64,000 bases of DNA from Thalassospira xiamenensis M-5 = DSM 17429 (GTDB taxonomy: Bacteria; Pseudomonadota; Alphaproteobacteria; Rhodospirillales; Thalassospiraceae): NCBI RefSeq assembly GCF_000300235.2, contig NZ_CP004388.1, positions 2,337,501 to 2,401,500 on the forward strand, in the 5' to 3' direction. The position numbers and the translations under genes were made by a program. The stretch's first letter is position 1, and each line of letters starts with the position of its first letter. The notes below the pieces were generated by a model. It had not been told where the DNA came from. It saw nothing but the letters and a program-made list of their open reading frames with translations, and did no database searches. This document shows, piece by piece, positions 1 to 8,324 of the stretch.

Positions 1-798
1 ATCCTGCATCTGCATGCACGCGATCCCGAAACCGGCTTTCCAAGCCCGGAACCGGCTGTTTTCAACCAATTCCTGCCGCGCATCAAATCGGCCACCGATG
101 CGGTGATCAATATTTCGACCGGCGGCGGCATGACCATGACGGTAAAGGACCGCATTCGTGCGGCAAAGCAGGCCGCGCCCGAAATGGCGTCATTGAATAT
201 GGGGACGATGAATTTCGGCCTGTTCCCGGCGCTTGCCGGGCGCAGCGACTGGAAACACGACTGGGAACCGAAATTTCTCGAAGATAGTCGTGATTTTGTT
301 TTCAAAAACACGTTTTCCGATATCGAGACCATTCTGGCAGATCTCGGCGATGCCAATGGCACAAGGTTTGAATTTGAATGTTATGACGTCGGGCATCTCT
401 ATACGCTGGCCCATTTTGTTGATCGCGGCCTGATCAAAGGGCCGATTTTCATTCAGTTCGTTCTGGGCGTTCTGGGCGGTATCGGGGCCGATCCCGACAA
501 TCTTGCCCATTTGAAACGCACCGCCGACAAACTTTTTGGCGATCAGTACCAGTTTTCGGTTCTGGGTGCCGGGCGACATCAGATGCCGCTTGCCACCATG
601 TCGGCCACCATGGGCGGTCATGTCCGGGTCGGTCTTGAAGATAATCTGTATTTGCGCAAGGGCGAACTCGCCCCGGACAACGCATCGCAAGTTCGCAAAA
701 TCCGCAACGTTCTGGACGGGTTATCGCTTGAAATCGCAACACCGGACGAAGCCCGCGCCATGCTGGGTCTGAAAGGTGCCAATCAGGTCGCCTTTTAG
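1..798 (+). CDS. BKACE-family beta-keto acid cleavage enzyme (DUF849), 5' truncated
   Basis: The frame is open from base 1, so the start lies outside the window; 265 codons are visible. The first residues contain HLHARDPETG, the metal-binding HxH segment of the 3-keto-5-aminohexanoate cleavage family, followed by a conserved INISTGGG turn. Family members condense a beta-keto acid with acetyl-CoA and release acetoacetate plus a new CoA ester; they use Zn and act in the cytoplasm. The visible C-terminal part looks intact through the GxGRHQMPLATMS region. It heads a plus-strand run with an HDAC-type amidohydrolase, an amine oxidase, a deacylase and RidA, which suggests catabolism of an acylated amino compound. 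The family is sure; the substrate is not readable from sequence. Confidence 0.9.
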   Translation: MLHLHARDPETGFPSPEPAVFNQFLPRIKSATDAVINISTGGGMTMTVKDRIRAAKQAAPEMASLNMGTMNFGLFPALAGRSDWKHDWEPKFLEDSRDFVFKNTFSDIETILADLGDANGTRFEFECYDVGHLYTLAHFVDRGLIKGPIFIQFVLGVLGGIGADPDNLAHLKRTADKLFGDQYQFSVLGAGRHQMPLATMSATMGGHVRVGLEDNLYLRKGELAPDNASQVRKIRNVLDGLSLEIATPDEARAMLGLKGANQVAF

Positions 799-853
799 GA
801 AACAACAAACTGCCACCAACACCACGACGCAAAGCCAACGAAAGGCGGCGCCC

Positions 854-1897
854 ATGATGCATGCCTATTTCTCAGCCGATCAGCTTCGCCATCACGGCCA
901 GACATTCATGGTCGCAGGCGAAGCACGGCCAATCCCCGAAGTCCCCGAACGGGCGGAAATCCTGACCACTGCCATAAAACGGCTTGGCCTTGATTTGCGC
1001 ACCCCCGATGATTTCGGCATGGGTCCGATTGCCACCATTCATGCGCCCGAATATCTGAAATTCCTGCAAACCATCCATGCCGAATGGAAGGCTGTTGGTG
1101 GGTCTGATCTGGTGGTGCCCGGTATTCATCCGTTTGACCGGCTTGGCCCCTATCCCAGGTCACCGGCGGGCAAGGCCGGTTTTCATATGGGCGATACATC
1201 CTGCCCGATATCGGCAACCACCTGGCAATCGGCCTATGCCAGTGCGCAAACCGCCATTGCCGCCACGCGCCAGGTCCGCGATGGCAATGCCAGATCGGCC
1301 TATGCCCTGTGCCGTCCCCCCGGCCACCATGCCAGCCGCGATATCGCCGGTGGTTTCTGTTACCTGAACAACAGCGCGGTTGCGGCACAGGAACTCCGTG
1401 TCAAATACGACCGCGTTGCGATCCTTGATGTCGATCTGCATCATGGCAACGGCACACAGCATATTTTCTATGCCCGTGATGATGTCATGACGCTGTCGAT
1501 CCATGCCGACCCGCGTGATTTCTATCCGTTTTTCTGGGGCCATGCCGAAGAACGCGGACAGGGTGCAGGGCTTGGTTTCAACCACAATTATCCCCTGCCC
1601 CTTGGCAGCGGCGATGACGCATTTCTGGCCGCCCTTGATCGTGCGCTTGTCATGATCGATCATTTCAGCGCCGATGCAGTTGTCATTGCACTGGGTCTGG
1701 ATGCATCATCGGATGATCCGTTTGGCGGACTTGCCGTGACACCCGGCGGATTTGCCAAAATCGGTGAAAAAATTGGCAGCCTCAAACTGCCAACCGTGCT
1801 AGTGCAGGAAGGTGGTTATGTCAGTAACACACTGGCTGAAAACCTTTTTCAGTTTATCAGCGCCTTTGACGCCACCACCGCGGGGAGCCCCAAATGA
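854..1897 (+). CDS. Histone deacetylase-superfamily amidohydrolase (acetylpolyamine amidohydrolase-like)
   Basis: A 347-residue Zn hydrolase of the HDAC/AphA/AcuC fold. RPPGHHA at about residues 154-160 carries the catalytic His pair, DVDLHHGNG at 192-200 supplies two Zn ligands (Asp194, His196), and GLDASSDDP at 281-289 the third. Bacterial relatives deacetylate acetylpolyamines or similar N-acetyl amines. I prefer ATG 854 (or 857) because AAAGGCGG lies just upstream; the frame stays open further upstream to 776 but has no better site. Its stop overlaps the next start (ATGA, 1894-1897), so it is translationally coupled to the oxidase. Together the pair would deacetylate and then oxidise an amine. 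A substrate other than acetylpolyamine is possible. Confidence 0.85.
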   Translation: MMHAYFSADQLRHHGQTFMVAGEARPIPEVPERAEILTTAIKRLGLDLRTPDDFGMGPIATIHAPEYLKFLQTIHAEWKAVGGSDLVVPGIHPFDRLGPYPRSPAGKAGFHMGDTSCPISATTWQSAYASAQTAIAATRQVRDGNARSAYALCRPPGHHASRDIAGGFCYLNNSAVAAQELRVKYDRVAILDVDLHHGNGTQHIFYARDDVMTLSIHADPRDFYPFFWGHAEERGQGAGLGFNHNYPLPLGSGDDAFLAALDRALVMIDHFSADAVVIALGLDASSDDPFGGLAVTPGGFAKIGEKIGSLKLPTVLVQEGGYVSNTLAENLFQFISAFDATTAGSPK

Positions 1898-3036
1898 AAA
1901 CATCCGATATCCTGATCATTGGCGGCGGTATTGCCGGCATGTCAGCAGCCTATTTTCTGGCCAAACACGGCAGGTCCGTTACGGTTCTCGAACGCGAAGA
2001 TCAGCCCGGCTATCACAGCACCGGCCGGTCAGCCGCACTATACAGCGAAACCTATGGCCCGAAAATCATCCGCAAGATGTCGACAGCCAGCCGGGAGTTT
2101 TTCCTGAACCCGCCCGAAGGTTTCACCGAAAATCCGATCCTGACCCCGCGCGGTGTGATCCTGACCGCTGCCCACGGCAATGAAGGCGCGATTGACGAAC
2201 TACTGACCGAAGGCCGCGCAAATGGCGCGAATGTTGTCGCCCTGACAGCCGATGATATCAAAAAGCTGATCCCGATCCTTAATACCGATCTCATCGCGTG
2301 CGGTGCCCTTGAAACCGATGCCATGGATATTGATGTTCATGCGCTGCATTGGGGCTTTATCCGTCATTTCAAAAAGCTTGGCGGTGATCTGGTCGTCAAT
2401 GCCGATGTCAGTGCAATCACAAAGACCGCAACCGGTTGGCAGGTCACGGCAGGCGGCGAAACCTATGAGGCCCAAATCCTCGTTAACGCATCCGGTGCCT
2501 GGGCCGATGAAATCGCAAAACTGGCGGGCGTTACCCCATTGGGCATCACCCCCAAACGCCGCACGGCGGTGATGGTTGATCTGCCATCTGATGTCAATGC
2601 GCATGGCTGGCACATGGTGTCAGACGTCGGCGAAGGCCTGTATTTCAAGGAAGATGCTGGTCGCCTTCTGGTGTCACCCTCCGATGCAACGCCGACGGTT
2701 CCCCACGATGTCCAGCCCGAAGAACTTGATATCGCCATCACGATTGACCGCCTGATGACGGCAACCACGCTTAAGGTCAATCGACCGGGCGAAGCATGGG
2801 CTGGCCTGCGCAGCTTCTTACCCGATGGCGATCCGGTATCGGCATTCGATCCGGTTGCGGATGGCTTTTACTGGCTTGCCGGTCAGGGCGGCTATGGCAT
2901 TCAAACCGCCCCGGCCATGGGCGAATATGCCGCCAGCCTGATTTGTGGCGATGGCGTTCCGGACCGGATGGTGAAACTTGGCGTGACCGAAGATGCCCTT
3001 GCCGCCACCCGCCCCGGCCTTGTCCGAACCGCGTAA
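1894..3036 (+). CDS. FAD-dependent amino acid/amine oxidoreductase (DAO family)
   Basis: A 380-residue flavoenzyme of the glycine/D-amino acid oxidase superfamily. The N-terminus shows the dinucleotide-binding loop IIGGGIAG (residues 8-15) and a following ERED ribose-binding acidic residue; the C-terminus has the second FAD contact WLAGQGGYGIQT. No signal peptide, so it is cytoplasmic. Members oxidise C-N bonds of amino acids or amines to imines, with oxygen or another acceptor. It overlaps the amidohydrolase by 4 nt and is followed after 22 nt by the M20 deacylase, and a RidA protein that clears reactive imines ends the run. The exact amine is unknown. Confidence 0.85.
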   Translation: MKTSDILIIGGGIAGMSAAYFLAKHGRSVTVLEREDQPGYHSTGRSAALYSETYGPKIIRKMSTASREFFLNPPEGFTENPILTPRGVILTAAHGNEGAIDELLTEGRANGANVVALTADDIKKLIPILNTDLIACGALETDAMDIDVHALHWGFIRHFKKLGGDLVVNADVSAITKTATGWQVTAGGETYEAQILVNASGAWADEIAKLAGVTPLGITPKRRTAVMVDLPSDVNAHGWHMVSDVGEGLYFKEDAGRLLVSPSDATPTVPHDVQPEELDIAITIDRLMTATTLKVNRPGEAWAGLRSFLPDGDPVSAFDPVADGFYWLAGQGGYGIQTAPAMGEYAASLICGDGVPDRMVKLGVTEDALAATRPGLVRTA

Positions 3037-3058
3037 GGAAGAATACGGAAATCGTGCC

Positions 3059-4354
3059 ATGACCCGTTTTGATCGCAATGAACTGCGACGCAGCGTCGCC
3101 AATCGCCGGGATCGTGCGATTGATGATCTGTGCGCACTGGTTCGCCATAACAGCCTTCTGGGCAATGAAACATCGGCCCAGAACTGGGTCGCGGATCGTT
3201 TCGCCGATATGGGGCTTTCGGTCGAACGGGTTGCGATCAATATTGACGCATTGCGTGATTTACCGGGCTTTTCCCCACCGGTTACGACGGAATATAACGG
3301 ACGGGAAAATATCGTCGGTATTCATCAACCGGCCAAACAAACCGGACGCAGCCTGATTTTAAACGGGCATATTGATGTCGTGCCGACCGGGCCAGTGGCG
3401 CAATGGCGACGCGGACCGTTTGATCCCTATGTCGAACGCGACTGGCTTTATGGCCGCGGGGCTGGCGATATGAAGGCCGGCATCATTGCCTATTACCATG
3501 CCCTTGCCGCCCTTCATGATCTGGGGCTTGAGCCCGCCGCCCCGGTGATCCTGCAATCGGTTGTCGAAGAAGAATGCACCGGCAATGGTGCCTTAGCCTG
3601 CCTGCATGCCGGGTATCGGGCCGATTGTGCGATCATTCCCGAACCGTTCAATCAGACGCTGATGACCGCCCAGCTTGGCGTGATGTGGTTTCAGCTTCAC
3701 GTCACCGGAAGTCCGGCGCATGTGCTTGATACCTCAGCCGGAAGTAACGCCATCGAGGCCGCCTTTGGCTTTTTCGAAACCCTGAAAGAAGTCGAAGACA
3801 TCTGGAACCATCCCACCCACCGTCATGCGGCCTATGGTGCGCATATCCATCCGGTGAATTTCAATCTGGGCAAGATCGAAGGCGGTGAATGGGCATCAAC
3901 CGTACCACCGGTTTGTTCGGCCGATATCCGTGTCGGCTTTTATCCCGGCATGGAATTAGCCAAGGTGCGTGAAACCATCGAAGAAGTTGCCAAAAGTGCG
4001 ATGGAAAATCACCCAGCCTGCAGGGGGGCAGAATTCAAGATAACCTATCGCGGTTTTCAGGCGGAGGGATGCGTTATGGACGAAACCCATCCGATGATGA
4101 CCATGATCGGCGACATCCATCACGAAGTCACCGGCAATGCGATCAAAAATTATGCCTCCACCGCCACCACGGATGCGCGGTTTTTCCAGATTTACGGCAA
4201 TATCCCGGCCACCTGCTATGGCCCGAAAGCCGAACGAATTCATGGCATTGACGAACGGGTTTCGATTTCCAGCATGATGGAAGTCACCGAGGTCCTTGCC
4301 CTGTTCATTGCCGACTGGTGCGGCGTTACCAAACGTGATAATCACGCCGCATAA
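3059..4354 (+). CDS. M20-family deacylase (ArgE/DapE type)
   Basis: A 431-residue M20 metallohydrolase. Visible metal and catalytic motifs are NGHIDVVPTGP, RGAGDMKAG, VVEEECTGNGA (catalytic and metal Glu pair) and a C-terminal ERIHGIDERVS carrying the last metal His. Such enzymes remove acyl groups from amino acids or cleave dipeptide-like amides (acetylornithine deacetylase, succinyl-diaminopimelate desuccinylase). ATG 3059 is chosen because AAGGAAGAA precedes it and the frame upstream (from 2993) runs inside the preceding gene. The context of amine oxidation suggests catabolic deacylation rather than arginine or lysine biosynthesis. Confidence 0.85.
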   Translation: MTRFDRNELRRSVANRRDRAIDDLCALVRHNSLLGNETSAQNWVADRFADMGLSVERVAINIDALRDLPGFSPPVTTEYNGRENIVGIHQPAKQTGRSLILNGHIDVVPTGPVAQWRRGPFDPYVERDWLYGRGAGDMKAGIIAYYHALAALHDLGLEPAAPVILQSVVEEECTGNGALACLHAGYRADCAIIPEPFNQTLMTAQLGVMWFQLHVTGSPAHVLDTSAGSNAIEAAFGFFETLKEVEDIWNHPTHRHAAYGAHIHPVNFNLGKIEGGEWASTVPPVCSADIRVGFYPGMELAKVRETIEEVAKSAMENHPACRGAEFKITYRGFQAEGCVMDETHPMMTMIGDIHHEVTGNAIKNYASTATTDARFFQIYGNIPATCYGPKAERIHGIDERVSISSMMEVTEVLALFIADWCGVTKRDNHAA

Positions 4355-4396
4355 TCATACCAAAACCCAATCATATCTTGATATCAGGAGACTTTG

Positions 4397-4744
4397 ATGA
4401 GCATTCAGCGTTTTCACACCGGCCCCCGCATGAGCCAGGCCGTTGTCCATGGCAACACCATCTATCTTGCCGGTCAGGTTGGCGAACCGGGCAGCGACGT
4501 CACCAACCAGACCAAGGAATGCCTTGCCAAGGTTGATGCCCTTCTGGCCGAATGCGGCGCGTCAAAGGAAAACATCCTGTCGACCACCATCTGGCTTGCC
4601 GATATGGCCGACTTCGCGAAAATGAACGAAATCTGGGATGCATGGGTCCCGCAGGGTCACACCCCGGCCCGTGCATGCGGCGAAGCCAAACTTGCCACCC
4701 CAGATTATCTGGTTGAATTCATCGTGGTTGCGGCAAAACCGTAA
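4397..4744 (+). CDS. RidA-family enamine/imine deaminase
   Basis: A 115-residue YjgF/YER057c/UK114 protein. Arg92 in TPARACGEA and Glu107 in YLVEFIVVAA, 15 residues apart, match the Arg/Glu pair that binds the imine carboxylate in RidA. The family hydrolyses reactive 2-aminoacrylate-type intermediates to ketoacid and ammonia. AGGAG at 4386-4390 sits 6 nt before ATG 4397, deciding the start over a TTG just upstream. It closes the catabolic run begun by the BKACE gene and is followed by a strong terminator, so it probably clears imines made by the flavin oxidase at 1894-3036. Confidence 0.9.
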   Translation: MSIQRFHTGPRMSQAVVHGNTIYLAGQVGEPGSDVTNQTKECLAKVDALLAECGASKENILSTTIWLADMADFAKMNEIWDAWVPQGHTPARACGEAKLATPDYLVEFIVVAAKP

Positions 4745-4771
4745 TCCGGTCACTTCCGACCCGAATGCAAA

Positions 4772-4801
4772 ACGCCCGGCTGATTTCGCCGGGCGTTTTT
4801 A
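4772..4801 (+). terminator. Rho-independent terminator after the RidA gene
   Basis: Nine-base arms ACGCCCGGC (4772-4780) and GCCGGGCGT (4788-4796) with a 7-nt loop, followed by a T tract. It ends the plus-strand catabolic run. Confidence 0.9.
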
Positions 4802-4830
4802 TTTTGGCCATTTGCACGGGAATATGAATT

Positions 4831-6069
4831 CTACCGATCCCGCTCGTCCCGTGTCACGATCAATGACTTGGCTTCCAATGTCCGATGTACCGGGCATTTA
4901 TTGGCAATCGCGATCAGTTTTTCCCGGACTTCCTCGGTAAAATCACCATGCAGGGTAATGATCCGTTCAAACCGGTCGATCTTGCCGCCCTTTTGTTCGA
5001 ACTCTGCCCCGCATTCCATACAATCACTTGCGTGGATTTTATCATGTCGGACTTCGACCCGAATGCCATCGACCGGTATCTGTTTCTGATCGGCATACAT
5101 CCGCATCGTCATCACCGTGCATGACCCAAGGGCCGCTGCCAAAAAATCATAAGGTGACGGTCCGCTGTCAAACCCGCCAACATCTTCGGGCTCATCGGCC
5201 AACATGCGGTGATGCCCGGCCAGAACCATCGCCTGAAACTTGCCAAGCCCGGTTTCACGCACAACCACCGCCCCATCGGGCACTTCGTCATTTACCGGGT
5301 CTTCGTCGGTAATATAACGCTTGGCCCAGGCGCTGATCACCTCGGCGGCATAGGTCGCATCATCGGGATCGCGTAACAAATGATCCGCACTATCAAGCGA
5401 CACAAAACTTTTCGGATGCTTGGCGGCATCAAAAATCCGTGCGGCATTTTCAATACCCACCGTCTGATCCATCGGCGCATGTAGCACAAGCAACGCCTTG
5501 TGCAATCTGCCGACCGATTTTTCAATATTGTGGGCACGCAGATCGTCAATGAAATGCTTCTTGATCACAAAGGGCCGCCCGCTTAACGAAACTTCGGCTT
5601 GCCCGTCCCGTTCGATATCTTCAAGGTAATCGGCGAAATTATGGGTCACATGCTCGACATCGGCGGGCGCACCAATCGTTGCAACCGCGGTTGCTTCGGG
5701 TACGCTATCGGCCACGGCCAAAACCGCAGCCCCGCCCAACGAATGCCCGATCAGCAAACGGGGGGCGGCAAATTCATGCCGCAGGAAATCGGCCGCACGT
5801 TTCAGGTCATCCAGATTGGATGTGAAATTGGTCGATGCAAAATCACCACCCGATCCGCCAAGCCCGGTAAAATCGAACCGCAAAACCCCAATACCCTGCA
5901 TGGTCAGCGACTGCGCGATCTTGCGCGCCGCCGTCAGGTCCTTGCTGCACGTAAAACAATGCGCAAACAGCGCATAGGCCCGAACCGGCCCCGTTGGCAA
6001 ATCCAACCGTGCCGAAAGCTGTGCCCCCAGTGCACCTTCAAAGCTAAGCTTAATCGGCCTTACAGCCAT
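4831..6069 (-). CDS. Alpha/beta hydrolase fused to OsmC-like peroxiredoxin
   Basis: A 412-residue fusion. The first ~250 residues are a serine hydrolase with the nucleophile elbow GHSLGG, an Asp in LHAPMDQTVG and a His in SADHLLRDPD. The last ~150 residues are an OsmC/Ohr domain with its two redox Cys (LGSCTVMTM and NKCPVHRTLEA). OsmC domains reduce organic hydroperoxides; the hydrolase may deliver an ester or peroxide substrate. Start: GGAGG lies 6 nt before the ATG at 6069, better than the upstream ATG at 6111. The fusion is known in Proteobacteria and is not a sequencing artefact. It is a monocistronic gene divergent from the GNAT gene. Confidence 0.9.
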   Translation of the reverse strand: MAVRPIKLSFEGALGAQLSARLDLPTGPVRAYALFAHCFTCSKDLTAARKIAQSLTMQGIGVLRFDFTGLGGSGGDFASTNFTSNLDDLKRAADFLRHEFAAPRLLIGHSLGGAAVLAVADSVPEATAVATIGAPADVEHVTHNFADYLEDIERDGQAEVSLSGRPFVIKKHFIDDLRAHNIEKSVGRLHKALLVLHAPMDQTVGIENAARIFDAAKHPKSFVSLDSADHLLRDPDDATYAAEVISAWAKRYITDEDPVNDEVPDGAVVVRETGLGKFQAMVLAGHHRMLADEPEDVGGFDSGPSPYDFLAAALGSCTVMTMRMYADQKQIPVDGIRVEVRHDKIHASDCMECGAEFEQKGGKIDRFERIITLHGDFTEEVREKLIAIANKCPVHRTLEAKSLIVTRDERDR

Positions 6070-6171
6070 ATCGGACCTCCGCCGCCGGTATTTGGCGAAT
6101 TCATTGTTCATTTATGCACGTTCTACGCTAGCATGCGATATTCGCTGCCACGAAACCAAGGGTAATACAGT

Positions 6172-6681
6172 ATGACAATACTGGAAACCAAAAGAACGCT
6201 TGTGCGTCATGCCACCCATGATGATGCCCCCTTTATCATGCAACTGCTGAACGAACCGGGCTGGATACGGTTTGTCGGGGATCGCAACATCCATGATCTT
6301 GATGCCGCCCGAAAATTTATTGATGACCGGCTTCTCAGCAGCTATCTGAAACACGGTTTCGGGCTCTATATCGTGGACGAAAAAGCAACGCATACCGCAA
6401 TCGGTCTATGCGGTTTTGTCAAACGCGATACCCTTGATGCGCCCGATATCGGCTATGCCATTACCGAAAGCCGTCAGGGCATGGGCTATGCCTTCGAAGT
6501 CAGCAACGCCCTGATCGACTATGGTTACGACGTTCTCGGGTTTGAGCGGATATTTGGCTATACCCTGCCCGACAATACCGTATCGCTAAAACTTCTGACC
6601 AAACTTGGCCTGACCTATGAACGCGATCAGGACGTCAATAACAGCGGCGAAACCTGCAAGCTGTTTGTAAAGGTCGCCTGA
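6172..6681 (+). CDS. GNAT N-acetyltransferase (RimJ/RimL-like)
   Basis: A 169-residue acetyltransferase starting TILETKRTLVRHATHDDA, the beta-1 pattern of the RimJ/RimL branch. The acetyl-CoA binding region is degenerate but present (ITESRQGMGYAFEVSNAL), followed by GYTLPDNTVSLKLLTKLGL, the typical late-strand motif in which an Asn precedes the last helix. It probably acetylates an N-terminal or small-molecule amine; the substrate is not predictable. It stands alone, divergent from the OsmC fusion and ended by a bidirectional terminator. Confidence 0.85.
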   Translation: MTILETKRTLVRHATHDDAPFIMQLLNEPGWIRFVGDRNIHDLDAARKFIDDRLLSSYLKHGFGLYIVDEKATHTAIGLCGFVKRDTLDAPDIGYAITESRQGMGYAFEVSNALIDYGYDVLGFERIFGYTLPDNTVSLKLLTKLGLTYERDQDVNNSGETCKLFVKVA

Positions 6682-6687
6682 ACGCAA

Positions 6688-6713
6688 AAACCCGCATCAC
6701 TGGATGCGGGTTT
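6688..6713. terminator. Bidirectional terminator between convergent genes
   Basis: Arms AAACCCGCATC (6688-6698) and GATGCGGGTTT (6703-6713) with a 4-nt loop. A or T runs on both sides let it serve the plus-strand GNAT gene and the minus-strand thioesterase gene. Confidence 0.85.
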
Positions 6714-6738
6714 GCTCATTTCGGAGCATTGAAAATCG

Positions 6739-7239
6739 TTATTCCTTGCGGCGAATACCGATCTTGCGCCCGACACCCGTTGGCACCGGCAAATCGCGAT
6801 GCGCCTCACGGATCAGATCAAGCGTCTTTTGAATGTCATCGGGAAATGCCGCCGAACGGCGCGTTTTCATATCGATATGCATCGTGATGATTTCATTGGT
6901 CGCCGACAGCCACCCTTCGGTCCCGTGACGCAATTCGTGATACATGTGAATGCGTTTGTGATCGCAATCCAGAATTTGCGTATGGATCACGAACGGATCG
7001 TTAAGGTGAATTTCCCGGTCATAGGTGATGTGCATTTCAAGCGCAAAGGTCGAAAACCCGCGCCGTTCGGGATAAGTCCGCCCCATCCCGACCCCGTCCA
7101 GAAACGCCACAGACCCCAGATCAAAACCAACCACGTAATAACCGACATTCACATGCCCGTTAAAATCGATCCAGTCCTGCGGCACCGTCCCGCGATAACT
7201 TTCCAGCATTTCCGGGGCAAAAAGATCGGCACTGATCAT
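6739..7239 (-). CDS. Hotdog-fold acyl-CoA thioesterase (4HBT-like)
   Basis: A 166-residue hotdog thioesterase. DWIDFNGHVNVGYYV near residues 22-36 is the D-x-NGHxNxxxY signature of the YbgC/4-hydroxybenzoyl-CoA thioesterase group. The enzyme hydrolyses acyl-CoA thioesters in the cytoplasm. The start codon overlaps the stop of the upstream ornithine cyclodeaminase-like gene by 4 nt (ATGA), so the two are co-translated. Related thioesterases occur in carnitine/betaine catabolic clusters, but nothing here fixes the substrate. Confidence 0.8.
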   Translation of the reverse strand: MISADLFAPEMLESYRGTVPQDWIDFNGHVNVGYYVVGFDLGSVAFLDGVGMGRTYPERRGFSTFALEMHITYDREIHLNDPFVIHTQILDCDHKRIHMYHELRHGTEGWLSATNEIITMHIDMKTRRSAAFPDDIQKTLDLIREAHRDLPVPTGVGRKIGIRRKE

Positions 7240-8186
7240 TTACCGGCCTTTCCCACGGCATCGACAACCGCGACCGCCGCAACGAAATCTTCAAGCGAAT
7301 GACCGACGGATTTGAAAACGGTGCATTGCGTATCTGTCTCGCGTCCCTTGACCTCACCGCGGGTCAGGCCAAACAGATCGCCCAGAATATCGGATTTTGA
7401 AATCAGTCCGGCATTCAACGGCTGAACCACGTCGCCGCCTTCGGCACCGGCCCCTTCAAAACTATCAACATAAATCCGGCATTTCTGCATCAGGGCATCA
7501 TCGGTTTCGCGCATGGTCGGCTTGAACGCCCCGACCAGATCAACATGCGTCCCCTCGCGAAGCCATTCACCACGGACCAGCGGCTCGGTCGAAAGTGTCG
7601 CGCATGAAATCAGATCGGCTGTTTTGCATGCAGCTTCCAGATCATCCGTGCCCACCGCCTCAAACCCAAGGGTGGCGGTTTCTGCGGCCAACGCCCGCGC
7701 CTTGTCCCCATTCCGGTTCCAGATCGTGACCTTTTTGATCGGACGCACCGACGCATGTGCATTGATCAGATTGGGTGCCATCGCCCCGGAACCGACCATG
7801 ACCATTTCGCAGGCGTCCTTGCGCGCAAGGTAATCCGCCGCCAATGCCGATGCCGCCGCCGTGCGACGTGTCGTCAGTTTGGTGCCGTCAATCACCGCCG
7901 ATGGTTGCCCGGTCACCGCATCAAGCAGGATATAAGTCCCAGAAACAGCCGGAAGGTTACGCGCCGAATTACCTGGCACAACGGCCGCGACCTTGACCCC
8001 GGCCGCACCATCCTTTTGCCAGGCGGGCATGATCAGGAAAGTCGCGTCATCCTCATTGCTGCGTTCCATGTTGAAATGGCTGCGTAGCGGCGCTTCGCAG
8101 CCATCGGCAAATCCTTGACGGAGCGCCTCAACCAGATCGCGGGGCGAGACGAATTTATCGATTTCTTCGGCAGAGATGAAACGCAT
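7236..8186 (-). CDS. Ornithine cyclodeaminase / mu-crystallin family protein
   Basis: A 316-residue NAD(P)-binding protein. The middle carries a Rossmann loop, MVGSGAMAPNLINAH, preceded by a GTKLTTRRTAAASALAADYLA substrate segment with the conserved Arg pair. Family members include ornithine cyclodeaminase, alanine dehydrogenase and ketimine reductases; which one this is cannot be decided. AGGAAGG precedes ATG 8186 closely. It is the first gene of a two-gene unit with the thioesterase. A 7-nt-armed inverted repeat lies 33-60 nt upstream. Confidence 0.85.
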   Translation of the reverse strand: MRFISAEEIDKFVSPRDLVEALRQGFADGCEAPLRSHFNMERSNEDDATFLIMPAWQKDGAAGVKVAAVVPGNSARNLPAVSGTYILLDAVTGQPSAVIDGTKLTTRRTAAASALAADYLARKDACEMVMVGSGAMAPNLINAHASVRPIKKVTIWNRNGDKARALAAETATLGFEAVGTDDLEAACKTADLISCATLSTEPLVRGEWLREGTHVDLVGAFKPTMRETDDALMQKCRIYVDSFEGAGAEGGDVVQPLNAGLISKSDILGDLFGLTRGEVKGRETDTQCTVFKSVGHSLEDFVAAVAVVDAVGKAGK

Positions 8187-8218
8187 GGGCCTTCCTGTAA
8201 ATTTATTTTCGATTTCAG

Positions 8219-8246
8219 CGTGGTAGCGTTGATATCTTATACCACG
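8219..8246. promoter_or_regulatory. Inverted repeat upstream of the cyclodeaminase/thioesterase unit
   Basis: CGTGGTA (8219-8225) and TACCACG (8240-8246) form perfect 7-nt arms around a 14-nt spacer that includes GATATC. The position, 33-60 nt before the start codon at 8186, fits an operator. The regulator is unknown. Confidence 0.4.
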
Positions 8247-8324
8247 TCAAAGGACATGCGTCACAGGATCGCACACTGTTTTTCACTTTGTTTCCGGTCA
8301 AAAATCTTCCCGAAATGGGTGAAA

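Noticed and set aside
2993..3058. Upstream extension of the M20 deacylase frame
   Set aside because: It overlaps the oxidase gene and lacks a ribosome site; ATG 3059 has a good one.
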